Of a stretch of DNA of 64,000 bases, positions 7,605-16,700 are shown piece after piece; the stretch's first letter is position 1; every line of letters begins with the position of its first letter. Below the pieces are notes generated by a model. The model worked only from the letters and a program-made list of their open reading frames with translations, did no database searches and was not told the DNA's origin. This DNA is from Actinomadura luteofluorescens. GTDB lineage: Bacteria; Actinomycetota; Actinomycetes; Streptosporangiales; Streptosporangiaceae. Made by a program: the position numbers and the translations under genes. Location of the stretch: positions 5,890,001 to 5,954,000 of the forward strand of contig NZ_JACCBA010000001.1 of assembly GCF_013409365.1 (NCBI RefSeq). The letters are read 5' to 3'.

Positions 7605-9737
7605 ATGGCCATCGGGCTGACCGAGGAACACGAGGCGCTGGCGGCGTCGGTGCGCGGCTTCGCCGAGCGGGCCGTCACACGGGAGGCCGTCCGGAACGCC
7701 GACACGGGCTTCTGGCCCGCACTCGCCGAGCAGGGGCTGCTCGGCCTGCACCTGCCCGAGGACGCAGGCGGCGAGGGCTTCGGCATCCTGGAGCAGGCCG
7801 TCGTTCTGGAGGAGCTGGGCCGGGCGCTCGTTCCCGGCCCGTACGCGCCGACCGTGCTCGCGTCCGCGATCCTGCACGCCGCCGGGGTCGAGGTGGGCGG
7901 GCTCGTCACGGGAGACCGCAAGGCCGCGATCGGCCTCTCGGGCGGCCTCGACATCGACGGCTCCACCGTCTCCGGGACGGTTCGGCCGGTGCTGGGCGCG
8001 CCCCTGGCCGACGTCTTCGTGCTTCCGGCCGGTGACCGCTGGGCCGTCCTACGGCGGGGCGACGTCACCGTCGAGCCGCTGGAGTCGCTCGACATCACCC
8101 GTCCGGTGGGAGCGGTCACGGTCGAGAACGTGTCCCTTCCAGACGACTGCATCATCAGCGGCGTGGACGTGCATGCGCTCGCCGCCGTCCTACTAGGGGC
8201 CGAAGCGTGCGGCGTGGCAGGACGTGCCTTGGACGACGCCGTCGCGTACGCGGAGCTGCGCGAGCAGTTCGGCCGTCCGATCGGGCAGTTCCAAGGCGTC
8301 AAGCACAAGTGCGCGCGAATGCTCATCGCCGTCGAGCGCGCCAGGGCGGCGGTATGGGACGCCGCGCGCGCTCTGGACGAGCCAGAGGAGCAGCGCGCCT
8401 ACGCCGTCGGAGTAGCAGCCGCCCTGGCAGCGGACGCCGCCGTCACCTGCACCGAAGGCAACATCCAGGTCCATGGGGGCATCGGCTACACCTATGAGCA
8501 CGATGCCCACCTTCTCTACCGGCGGGCCCTCACTCTGCGCGCGCTCCTGGGACGGGCGAGCGCGCATCGCGCGAACGTCGCCGCGCTCGCGGTCGGGGGC
8601 GTCCGCCGCCCGATGAGCATCGAGCTGGCCGAGGACGCGGCGCCGGTCCGCGAGGAGATCCGGGCACGCGTCGCCGAGCTCGCCGCGATGGAACCGCTCG
8701 AACAGCGCGCCGCGATGGCCGAGGGCGGCTGGGTGACGCCGCACCTGCCGAAGCCGTGGGGACGCGACGCCGGTCCCCTCGAACAGATCGTGATCCAGCA
8801 GGAGCTCAGGGCGGCGAACGTGCGCCCGGTGCCGCTGATGATCGCGGCGTGGGTCGTCCCGTCGCTGGTCCGGTACGGGACGCCCGAGCAGCGGGAGCGG
8901 TTCCTGCCGCCGACGCTGCGCGGTGAGATCATCTGGTGCCAGCTGTTCTCCGAGCCGGGCGCGGGCTCCGACCTCGCCGGGCTGCGGACCCGCGCCGAGC
9001 GCGCCGAGGGCGGCTGGACGATCACCGGGCAGAAGATCTGGACGTCGCTGGCCCGCGAGGCGCGGTGGGCGATCTGCGTCGCGCGCACCGATCCGGACCG
9101 TCGCAAGCACGACGGGATCACCTACTTCCTCGTCGACATGGCCTCGCCCGGCATCGAGGTCCGCCCGCTGCGCGAGTGCACCGGCGACGCCGTGTTCAAT
9201 GAGGTGTTCCTCGACGGGGTGTTCGTGCCGGACGACCTCGTCGTCGGCCCGGTCAACGAGGGCTGGCGGGTGGCCCGCACGACGCTGGCGAACGAGCGGG
9301 TCGGCCTGACGAGCAGCTTCCAGCTCGGCGGGGACCTGCCCAAGCTGCTCGACCTCGCGGCGGAGCTCGGCCTGGACGCCGACCCCCTCGTCCGCGACGG
9401 GATCGGGCGGCTGGCCTGCGACGAGCACGCGTTCGCCCTGCTCGGGCTGCGCGCCACGCTCAAGCGGCTGTCGGGCACCGACCCGGGCGCGACGGCGAAC
9501 GTCCGCAAGCTGGTGGCGATGGAGCACGGCCAGCAGGTCACCGAGTTCGGGTTCACGCTGCTCGGCGAGGAGGGCGCCCTGACCGGCGGGCGCCGCGACC
9601 CCCTGCGCGCCCGCTGGACCCGCTACCTGCTCGCCTCCCGGGCGATGACGATCGGCGGCGGCACCACCGAGGTCAACCTGAACGTGATCGGCGAGCGGAT
9701 CCTCGGCCTGCCCCGCGACCCCGAGCCGGTCGGGTAG
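7605..9737 (+). CDS. fadE34: Fused double acyl-CoA dehydrogenase, FadE34/ChsE3-like
   Basis: 710 residues made of two acyl-CoA dehydrogenase units in one chain. The first (residues ~1-340) ends with the typical EQFGRPIGQFQGVKHKCA and IQVHGGIGYTYEHD segments; the second (~345-710) carries FSEPGAGSDLAGL, ITGQKIWTS and the C-terminal MTIGGGTTEVNLNVIGERIL signature. Mycobacterial FadE34 (ChsE3), about 711 residues, has the same fusion and oxidises CoA esters of cholesterol side-chain intermediates; most other steroid ACADs are heterotetramers of two separate genes. I chose the ATG at 7605 over the GTG at 7599 because AGAAAGG is then correctly spaced. The assignment to steroid substrates is inferred from size, fusion and the nearby EchA19/Ltp/FadD19-like cluster. 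Confidence 0.88.
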   Translation: MAIGLTEEHEALAASVRGFAERAVTREAVRNADTGFWPALAEQGLLGLHLPEDAGGEGFGILEQAVVLEELGRALVPGPYAPTVLASAILHAAGVEVGGLVTGDRKAAIGLSGGLDIDGSTVSGTVRPVLGAPLADVFVLPAGDRWAVLRRGDVTVEPLESLDITRPVGAVTVENVSLPDDCIISGVDVHALAAVLLGAEACGVAGRALDDAVAYAELREQFGRPIGQFQGVKHKCARMLIAVERARAAVWDAARALDEPEEQRAYAVGVAAALAADAAVTCTEGNIQVHGGIGYTYEHDAHLLYRRALTLRALLGRASAHRANVAALAVGGVRRPMSIELAEDAAPVREEIRARVAELAAMEPLEQRAAMAEGGWVTPHLPKPWGRDAGPLEQIVIQQELRAANVRPVPLMIAAWVVPSLVRYGTPEQRERFLPPTLRGEIIWCQLFSEPGAGSDLAGLRTRAERAEGGWTITGQKIWTSLAREARWAICVARTDPDRRKHDGITYFLVDMASPGIEVRPLRECTGDAVFNEVFLDGVFVPDDLVVGPVNEGWRVARTTLANERVGLTSSFQLGGDLPKLLDLAAELGLDADPLVRDGIGRLACDEHAFALLGLRATLKRLSGTDPGATANVRKLVAMEHGQQVTEFGFTLLGEEGALTGGRRDPLRARWTRYLLASRAMTIGGGTTEVNLNVIGERILGLPRDPEPVG

Positions 9738-9767
9738 CGTCCAGGCTCACATGCGGGAGCGGACTGC

Positions 9768-11480
9768 TTGACCGACCGGACGCGGCACCTGGTGGCCGCC
9801 CTGACCGGCCTCGGGCTCGGGCTCGCGGCACTCGGGCCGGGGCTCGCGCCCGGCTTCGTGCTGTCCTACGACATGGTGTTCGTGCCCGACCCGGCGTTCA
9901 CCCGCCTGACGTTCGGGTTGACCGGCGTCGTGCCCCGGCACGTGCCGAGCGACGCGTTCGTCACCGCGCTCGCCGCGGTCGTCCCTGCGGACGCGGTGCA
10001 GAAGCTCGTCCTGCTGGCGGTCTTCGTGATGGCGTGCACGTCGGCGGCGTCGCTGGTGCCGTCGCCCCGGCTGCTGCCGCGCCTGGCCGCCGGGGTCTGC
10101 TACGCGTGGAACCCGTTCGTCGCCGAACGGCTGCTGCTCGGGCAGTGGGCGCTGCTCTTCGGCTACGCGGCCCTGCCCTGGGTGGTGGCCGCGGCCGCGC
10201 GGACGGACGAACCCGGCGGCGGCCGCCGCCTCGTCCGCTCCCTGCTCCCCGCCGCGATCGGCGGATTCGCGGCCCTGGCGGTCTCCGCCATGACGGCCCT
10301 GGCCGTCGCCCTCGTGACCGCGCCGGGTGCCGGACGCTACCGCGCCGGCCTGCGGGTCGTGGCGGCCGCGGGCGTGCTCAGCCTGCCCTGGCTGGTGCCG
10401 GGGGCGCTGCGCCCCGCGGGCCTGCCGGGGGACGGGACGGCCGTCGGCCTGTTCGCGGCCAGGGCGGACACCCCGTTCGGGACGCTCGGCAGCCTGCTCC
10501 TGCTCGGCGGGGTGTGGAACGGCGAGACGGTCCCGAGCGGCTACGGGGCGCCGGTCGTCGCGACGATCTGGCTGGTCGTGGTGGTGGTCGCGCTGGCCGC
10601 CTACGGAAGATGGTGCCGCGAGCCGGTCTGGCGGCGGGGCGCTGCCGTCGCGGCGGCGGCCGGGTTCGCCGTCGCGGCTCTGGGAGCGGTGGCGGCGCGC
10701 GTCCTCGAAGGGGTCATCGACCTCTGGCCGGGGTTCGCCGTCCTCCGGGACGGGCAGCAGTTCGTCGCGCCGCTCGCCGTCGTGGTCGCCGTGGGTCTGG
10801 GGGTGGCCGCCGACCGGGCGGCCGAGGCCCGGTGGCCGGGAGTGGCCGCCGCCGCGGTGGCGGCCCCGGTCCTCCTGCTGCCGACGCTGGCATGGGGTGC
10901 GGCGGGCGACTTGCGGTCCGTCCGATACCCGGACGACTGGGCACGCGCACGGCAGATCATCGACGGCGACCCCGCCCCCGGAGACGTTCTGGTCCTTCCC
11001 TGGGCGTCCTACCGGAGCTACCCGTGGAACGGCGGCCGCCGGGTTCTCGACCCGATGCCCCGCTATCTGCACCGCCGCGTCGTCGTGGACGACGCCGTCA
11101 CCGTGGGCGGCACGACCGTCGCGCCCGAGGACCCCAGGGCCGTCAAGCTCGCGCCCGTCGCGCGGACCGGAACACCGCCGGCGGCGACGCTGCGTGACGA
11201 GGGCGTACGGTACGTCGTCGTGGACGCGGAGCCCGGCGCCAACCGCCCCTCCGGCGCGGCCACGGAGGTGCTGCGCGGCCCTGACCTGGTCGTCTACCGG
11301 ATCGACGGGGCCGGGGGCGGGGTCCGGGACGCGGTGCCGGTGGCGCCCGTGGTGGCCGCGTGGGTGCTGACCGGTCTCGCCGTTTTCTGGTCAATCGCGG
11401 CCTCAAGGACTACTCTGAGCTTCCCGTTACTCGGCGGTATCAAGCCCCGCAGACCCCATCCCCGACGAAGGACCCCCTGA
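9768..11480 (+). CDS. Large polytopic membrane protein, GT-C-like (possible Rv0226c counterpart)
   Basis: 570 residues with roughly ten or more hydrophobic helices in the first ~400 residues and a C-terminal soluble part (~residues 375-510), then one more helix. An acidic Asp pair in the first loop (SYDMVFVPDP, about residue 34) resembles the DxD-type loop of GT-C glycosyltransferases. It starts with TTG after GGGAGCGG. It overlaps the DUF2613-like gene by one base and precedes a GT2, a GT4 and AftD, so a role in lipid-linked glycan assembly is likely. The gene set matches mycobacterial Rv0224c-Rv0228, in which Rv0226c is a large membrane protein; that correspondence is inferred from context. 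Confidence 0.8.
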   Translation: MTDRTRHLVAALTGLGLGLAALGPGLAPGFVLSYDMVFVPDPAFTRLTFGLTGVVPRHVPSDAFVTALAAVVPADAVQKLVLLAVFVMACTSAASLVPSPRLLPRLAAGVCYAWNPFVAERLLLGQWALLFGYAALPWVVAAAARTDEPGGGRRLVRSLLPAAIGGFAALAVSAMTALAVALVTAPGAGRYRAGLRVVAAAGVLSLPWLVPGALRPAGLPGDGTAVGLFAARADTPFGTLGSLLLLGGVWNGETVPSGYGAPVVATIWLVVVVVALAAYGRWCREPVWRRGAAVAAAAGFAVAALGAVAARVLEGVIDLWPGFAVLRDGQQFVAPLAVVVAVGLGVAADRAAEARWPGVAAAAVAAPVLLLPTLAWGAAGDLRSVRYPDDWARARQIIDGDPAPGDVLVLPWASYRSYPWNGGRRVLDPMPRYLHRRVVVDDAVTVGGTTVAPEDPRAVKLAPVARTGTPPAATLRDEGVRYVVVDAEPGANRPSGAATEVLRGPDLVVYRIDGAGGGVRDAVPVAPVVAAWVLTGLAVFWSIAASRTTLSFPLLGGIKPRRPHPRRRTP

Positions 11481-11611
11481 TGCGCATCGCCATCGCCGCA
11501 ATCGTCGGCGTCCTGCTGGCCTCCGGAGCGTCGTTCGGCGCCGTCCAGCTCGCAAGCGCCTCCCAGAAGGACCCCGTCATCAAGCCGCTGTACAACTACG
11601 GCTCCCGGTGA
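11480..11611 (+). CDS. DUF2613-like small secreted/membrane peptide
   Basis: 43 residues: a single hydrophobic N-terminal segment (IAIAAIVGVLLASGASFGAV) followed by a short polar tail ending in YNYGSR. Small proteins with this layout and a C-terminal Y(G/N)(S/T/N)R-like end are known in actinobacteria as DUF2613 and are encoded next to AftD (Rv0236A beside Rv0236c in M. tuberculosis). Here too it sits in the AftD cluster, overlapping the upstream gene by one base (TGATG). Function unknown; partner or regulator of the glycan machinery is an inference. Confidence 0.75.
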   Translation: MRIAIAAIVGVLLASGASFGAVQLASASQKDPVIKPLYNYGSR

Positions 11612-11624
11612 CGTGTAGGCCCTG

Positions 11625-12554
11625 ATGGGGACAAGGCGTGACCGGCCCGCACTTCTGGAGATCGTCGTTCCCGCCTTCAACGAGGCCGACCGGCTTCCGG
11701 CGGGGCTCGATCTGCTGTGCGCCAAGCTCGCGGGGCTTGCGGGGCTCGCGGGGCGGGCCGAGGTCATCGTCGTCGACAACGCCAGCACCGACGGGACGGC
11801 CGGCATCGTCGAGTCCTGGGACGGGCCGGTCCCCGTCCGGCTGGTGCGCTGCGAGCGCCGGGGAAAGGGAGCGGCGGTCCGCGCCGGACTGCTCGCGACG
11901 AAAGCCCCTTACGTGGGCTTCATGGACGCCGATATGGCAACAGACCTCGCCGCGCTGGACGAAGCCATCGTCCTGCTGCGCGAGGGCCGCCCGGTCGTGG
12001 TCGGGTCAAGGCGCCACGGTCGGTCGGTCGTCCAGGGGTACGCACTGCCCGTCAGGCGCCTCGGCGCCATCACCTTCAACCGGATCGTCCGCGACCTCGT
12101 GGGCGGCATCCCCGACACCCAGTGCGGGTTCAAGTTCTTCTACGGCCCGCTGGGACGGGCCGCCGCAGCGGACCTGCACACGGCGGGCTTCTCGTTCGAC
12201 GTCGAACTCCTCGCCCACTGCGTGCGGCGCGGAGCGTCCGTGACGGACATCCCGGTGGTCTGGCGCGACCGTCCGGGATCGACGTTCTCGGTCCGGCGGC
12301 ATTCTCTGCAATGCCTGCTCGACCTGGCCCGGATCCGCGCACGCGCCGGAGTCCGGTTGCCCGTCATCCCGGTGAAGCCGAACCTTCCGATGGTGCCGCT
12401 GCGGGCGGTGTTCGGTGAGCCGAGCACGGTGCCGGTCGTCCTGTCGGAGCCCATCGCCCTGGCAGGTCCGGTCGGCCTGTCGGGTCCGGTCGGTCTGTCG
12501 AACGCGGCCGCACTGGCAGAGAACGTTCACACGTCGCGCGCGAAGACGGGATGA
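11625..12554 (+). CDS. Family 2 glycosyltransferase (dolichyl-phosphate glucosyltransferase-like)
   Basis: 309 residues. GT-A fold features are clear: EIVVPAFNEADRLP at the start, VVDNASTDGT near residue 50, the metal-binding DADMATD near residue 107, and the ITFNRIVRDLVGGIPDTQCG acceptor-side motif typical of polyprenyl-phosphate sugar transferases (Alg5/GtrB type). No C-terminal membrane helices are present. The last ~60 residues are low in complexity, with repeats of (A/S)GPVGLS, and probably disordered. It likely makes polyprenyl-phosphate sugar donor used by the GT-C enzymes of this island. The 3' end overlaps the GT4 start (ATGA). Confidence 0.9.
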   Translation: MGTRRDRPALLEIVVPAFNEADRLPAGLDLLCAKLAGLAGLAGRAEVIVVDNASTDGTAGIVESWDGPVPVRLVRCERRGKGAAVRAGLLATKAPYVGFMDADMATDLAALDEAIVLLREGRPVVVGSRRHGRSVVQGYALPVRRLGAITFNRIVRDLVGGIPDTQCGFKFFYGPLGRAAAADLHTAGFSFDVELLAHCVRRGASVTDIPVVWRDRPGSTFSVRRHSLQCLLDLARIRARAGVRLPVIPVKPNLPMVPLRAVFGEPSTVPVVLSEPIALAGPVGLSGPVGLSNAAALAENVHTSRAKTG

Positions 12555-13735
12555 GCGAGAACCTGCGGCTGGCGGTCGTCAACTGGCGGGATCCCTGGCA
12601 TCCCTCCGCAGGCGGCGCCGAACGCTACGCGTGGGAACTCGCACGCAGGTTCGCCGGTGAAGGAACCCGCGTCCACTACGTGACGAGCAGGGCGCCGGGG
12701 CAGAAACGCAGGGAACGCGTCGAGGACGTGGAGTTCGTGCGTCTCGGCGGCCGTTTCACCGTCTACCCCCTCGTCCTGCTGTGGATGCTGGGGTTTCGCC
12801 TCAGACGGCGACGCTTCGACGCGATCGTTGACTGCCAGAACGGGATCCCTTTCTTCACGCCGTGGGTCATGCCGCGCCGTGTCCCGGTGTTCTGCGTCAT
12901 CCACCATGTGCACGACGCCCAGTTCGGCCTGTACTTCCCCGGATGGCTTGCGTGGGTCGGCCAAGTCCTGGAGGGGCCGGTGAGCCGCTGGACGTACCGG
13001 CGGCATGCGTTCGTGGTCGTCTCGCCGTCCACGCAACGCGCCGTCAGGGAACGCCTGGGCTGGACCGGCCCGACCCACGTCGTCCCCAACGGAACGGTGG
13101 TCGCCGAACCCGAGGGCGCGGTCACGGAACCCGCCGGAGGCCCCGATCTCGTCTGCGTGACCCGGCTCGTGCCGCACAAACGACTCCCTCTGCTCCTCGA
13201 CCTTGCCGGCGACCTTGCCGAGACCCATCCCGGGGTGAAGCTCCACATCATCGGGGACGGCCCAGAGGCGGGTGCTCTCGCAGCGGAAATCAGATCCCGT
13301 GGCTTGGAGAAGGTCGTCATCGCGCACGGTTACGTCCCCGAGAACGTGAAGTCGGCCCTGGTCGCCCGCGCCGACCTGCACCTCAGCACATCCCAGGGGG
13401 AGGGCTGGGGCCTCAGCGTCATCGAGGCCGCCGCGCTCGGCGTCCCGACCGTCGCGCACGACGTGGACGGCCTGCGCGACGCCGTCCGCGACGGGTCCAC
13501 CGGATGGCTCGTCCGCGAGGGCGACGACCAGGCCGACGTCGTCCGGCGCGCCCTCAAGGACCTGGGCGAACGCGCGGAGCGTGATCGCATCGCCACGGAA
13601 TGTCAGAGGTGGGCGGCAGAGTTCGACTGGGCGCGCACCGCCGCGCTGATGCGGGAGCTCGTCGCCTCCGCCGTCCGGGCCGGGCCGGACGGCGCGCGGG
13701 GCGGGCGAAGGTACGGTGACGGACACCCCGGCTGA
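12551..13735 (+). CDS. Family 4 glycosyltransferase (Rv0225-like)
   Basis: 394-residue GT-B enzyme. The N-terminal domain has the acceptor-site GGAERYAWELARRF motif; the C-terminal domain carries VVPNGTV, HIIGDGPE and the nucleotide-sugar EGWGLSVIEAAALG motif (E-x7-E). Length and context match mycobacterial Rv0225 (384 residues), the glycosyltransferase of the Rv0224c-Rv0228 group. It overlaps the GT2 gene by four bases and precedes AftD by 36 bases, so the genes are likely one operon. The donor and acceptor are unknown; a mannosyl- or glucosyl-transfer onto a lipid-linked glycan at the inner face of the membrane is the likely role. Confidence 0.9.
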   Translation: MSENLRLAVVNWRDPWHPSAGGAERYAWELARRFAGEGTRVHYVTSRAPGQKRRERVEDVEFVRLGGRFTVYPLVLLWMLGFRLRRRRFDAIVDCQNGIPFFTPWVMPRRVPVFCVIHHVHDAQFGLYFPGWLAWVGQVLEGPVSRWTYRRHAFVVVSPSTQRAVRERLGWTGPTHVVPNGTVVAEPEGAVTEPAGGPDLVCVTRLVPHKRLPLLLDLAGDLAETHPGVKLHIIGDGPEAGALAAEIRSRGLEKVVIAHGYVPENVKSALVARADLHLSTSQGEGWGLSVIEAAALGVPTVAHDVDGLRDAVRDGSTGWLVREGDDQADVVRRALKDLGERAERDRIATECQRWAAEFDWARTAALMRELVASAVRAGPDGARGGRRYGDGHPG

Positions 13736-13771
13736 CGCCCGGGGCAGCACAGAGAGGGGCAGAGGGCGAGC

Positions 13772-16700
13772 ATGGCCGTGGGAGAGGCGAATCCGCCCCG
13801 CGCCGGCGCGTCCCGCCGACCCGTGCCGGACGGTCCGGACGTCGCGGGCCGGGTGCGGGAGCGGCTGCGCGTTTTCGCGTGCTGCCTCGCGCTGACCGCG
13901 CTCGCGTTCGGCACCCGGCCCGGCGCGATCCTGGCCGACACCAAGATCGACATGGCGGTGAACCCGCTCGGGTTCCTCGGCCGCTCCCTGCACCTGTGGG
14001 ACCCCGAGCAGTTCGGCCAGCTCCAGAACCAGGCCGTCGGCTACCTGTTCCCGATGGGCCCGTTCTTCGCGCTCGGCGACGTCGCCGGGATGCCCGCGTG
14101 GATCACCCAGCGGTTCTGGCTGGCGCTGCTGATGTGCCTGGCGTTCATCGGCACCTGGCGCCTCGCGGGCCGCCTCGGCTTCGGTGCCGGTGGAGGCGCC
14201 GCCGGGGACGGGCAGGGCGCCCGCCTGTTCGCCGCGATGGCCTACGCGCTGGCCCCGAACGGCCTGGCCACGCTCGGGCAGATCTCCTCGGAGTACCTGC
14301 CGGTCGCGATGCTGCCCTGGATCGTCCTGCCGCTGGTCGGCGCCGCGTCCGGCGAGACGGGGCGGCTCAGGGCGGCGGCCCGGTCGGGCCTGGCGATCGC
14401 CTGCTGCGGCGGCGTCAACGCGACCGCGACCGTCGCCGTGCTCGTCGTCCCGGTCGTCTACGTGCTGACGCGGCCGCGCGGGTCCTTCCGGGCGCGGACG
14501 CTCGCGTGGTGGTCGGCGGCGGCGGCCGCGGCCGTGGCCTGGTGGCTCGCCCCCCTGCTGCTCACCGGGACGTACGGGTTCTCCTGGCTGACCTACACCG
14601 AGAAGGCGCGGACGACCGCGGGGCCGACCGGCCTGATCAACGTCCTGCGCGGCGCGGAGCGCTGGGTCAACTACCTGATCGTGGACGGGCAGGTCTGGTG
14701 GCCGGTCGGGCACGGCCTCTCGCTCGGCCCCGTGGCGATCGTCTGCACGGGCCTGGTCGCCGCGCTCGGGCTCGCCGGGCTGCTGAGCCGGCTCCTGCCC
14801 GAGCGGACGTTCCTGCTGCTCACGCTGCTCGCCGGGCTGGCGATCCTGTCGATGGGCCACCTCAGTGACCTGCCGGGCCCGTTCGCCGGGCAGCTGCGCG
14901 ACCTGCTGGACGGCCCGCTCGCCCCGCTGCGCAACCTGCACAAGTTCGACGCGGTCGTCCGGCTGCCGCTCGCGCTCGGCCTCGCCCACGCGCTCGTCGC
15001 CGCGGCCCGCCGCGCCGCGGCCGGCGCGCGGGGCCGCGCCGCCGGGCCGGCCCCCGGCCTGACGCTGAGGTCGCTGCTCGGCCTGCCGGTGGCCGCCGCC
15101 GTCGCGCTCGGCGGCATCGGCGTCACCGCCGCCTCGCACGGCCTGTCCGGGCCGGGCGAGTTCAAGGACGTGCCCGGGTACTGGCGGGACGCCGCGGCGT
15201 GGATCAACACGCGGGCCGGGCGGCAGGGAGTGCTGGCCGTCCCCGGCGCGCCGTTCGGCGAGTACCTGTGGGGCCGCCCCATGGACGACATCGTGCAGCC
15301 GCTGCTGTCGGCGCGGTGGGGCGTCCGGCAGCTCGTCCCCGCCGGGTCGCCCGGGTACACGCGCGCGCTCGACGCGATCGACCAGCAGGTCCGCTCCGGG
15401 CAGGGCTCGCCGGGCCTGAGCGCCTTCCTCGGCCGGATGGGCGTCCGGTACGTCCTGGTCCGTAATGACCTGCGGCGCGAGACGCTGCGCGGCGCCTGGC
15501 CCGCCCGCCTCCACCAGGCGCTCGGCGACTCGCCCGGGATGCGGAGGGTCGCCGCGTTCGGCGCCCCCGTCGGCACCGACGCCGACGACGCGGTGACCGC
15601 CGTCGACCAGAAGTACCCGGCGCTGGAGGTCTACGAGGTCGACGGCGCCGCCGGCGTCGCGAATCTCGCCGACGCCGAGAACCCCGTCCGCGTGTACGGA
15701 GGGCCCGAGTCGCTGCTGCCCATGGCCGACGGCGGCACGCTGCCGAGCGGCCCCGTCCTGCTGGACGACGACGCCGGCGACCTCAAGGGCGCCCCGGTCG
15801 TGACCGACTCGCCCCGCCTGCTGCGCCGCAACTTCGGCGAGCTGCACCAGACGTCCCCGACGCTGACCGCCGGCCGCGCGGGCGAGGCCGCCGACGTCCT
15901 GGACACGGGCTGGAAGCGCTACGCGACCCACGTGACGTACGGCGGCGGCGTCCGCGACGTCACGGCGTCCACGTCGGCGGCGGGCGACGACGCCGTCCCG
16001 CAGGCGCGCGAGCCCGAGGCGACCCCGTTCGCGGCGCTCGACGGCGACCAGTTCACCGCCTGGAAGACGGGCGGCTGGAAGGGGCCGGTCGGGCAGTGGC
16101 TCCGCGTCGACTTCGACCGGCCCCGCGAGGTCCGGAGCCTCACCGCCGCGTTCCTCCAGGACGGGTCCCTCGGCCCGGCCGTCTCGCGCGTCGCCGTCGA
16201 GACCGAGAACGGAACGGTGCGGCAGGACGTCCAGAAGATCGTGACCGGGCAGCCCCTCCGCGCGCCCTCCGGCACGACCCGCTGGCTGCGGCTGCGGATC
16301 CTCGGGCTGGCCTCCGAGCCCCTCGTTGCGGGGTTCGCCCGCGCGGGCGTGGCGGAGCTGTCGATCGGCGGCGTCCGGCCCGCCCGCACGTTCACGATGC
16401 CCGCGCCCGCCGGCGTCGACGGGCCCGCCACGTACGTGATGAGCCGGGCGCAGGGCGCCGCGGGCGAGTGCGTGAAGGGCAGCCGCCGCTGGGTGTGCTC
16501 GCCGTCCCTCGGGTCCGGTGACGAGGAGGAGGCGGGGTTCGACCGGACGTTCACGTCCGCCGCCGCGGGCAGGGCCGCCGTCACCGGGACGGCCGTGCTC
16601 ACCGACCGGCGGCTCGTCGAGCGCTTCACCACCGCCCGCGGGCAGCCGGCCGTCACCGCGAGCTCGGTCCTGGCCGACCATCCCGCCGACCAGCCGAGGT

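Noticed and set aside
5250..7877. Long minus-strand frame antisense to the EI24 and membrane-protein genes
   Set aside because: Composition-driven shadow; no motif, and the plus-strand frames have recognisable domains.
12527..16681. Very long open frame on the minus strand antisense to the GT4 and aftD genes
   Set aside because: It is rich in Arg/Gly/Pro/Ala without domain motifs and lies antisense to genes with clear motifs; in GC-rich DNA such antisense frames are usual.
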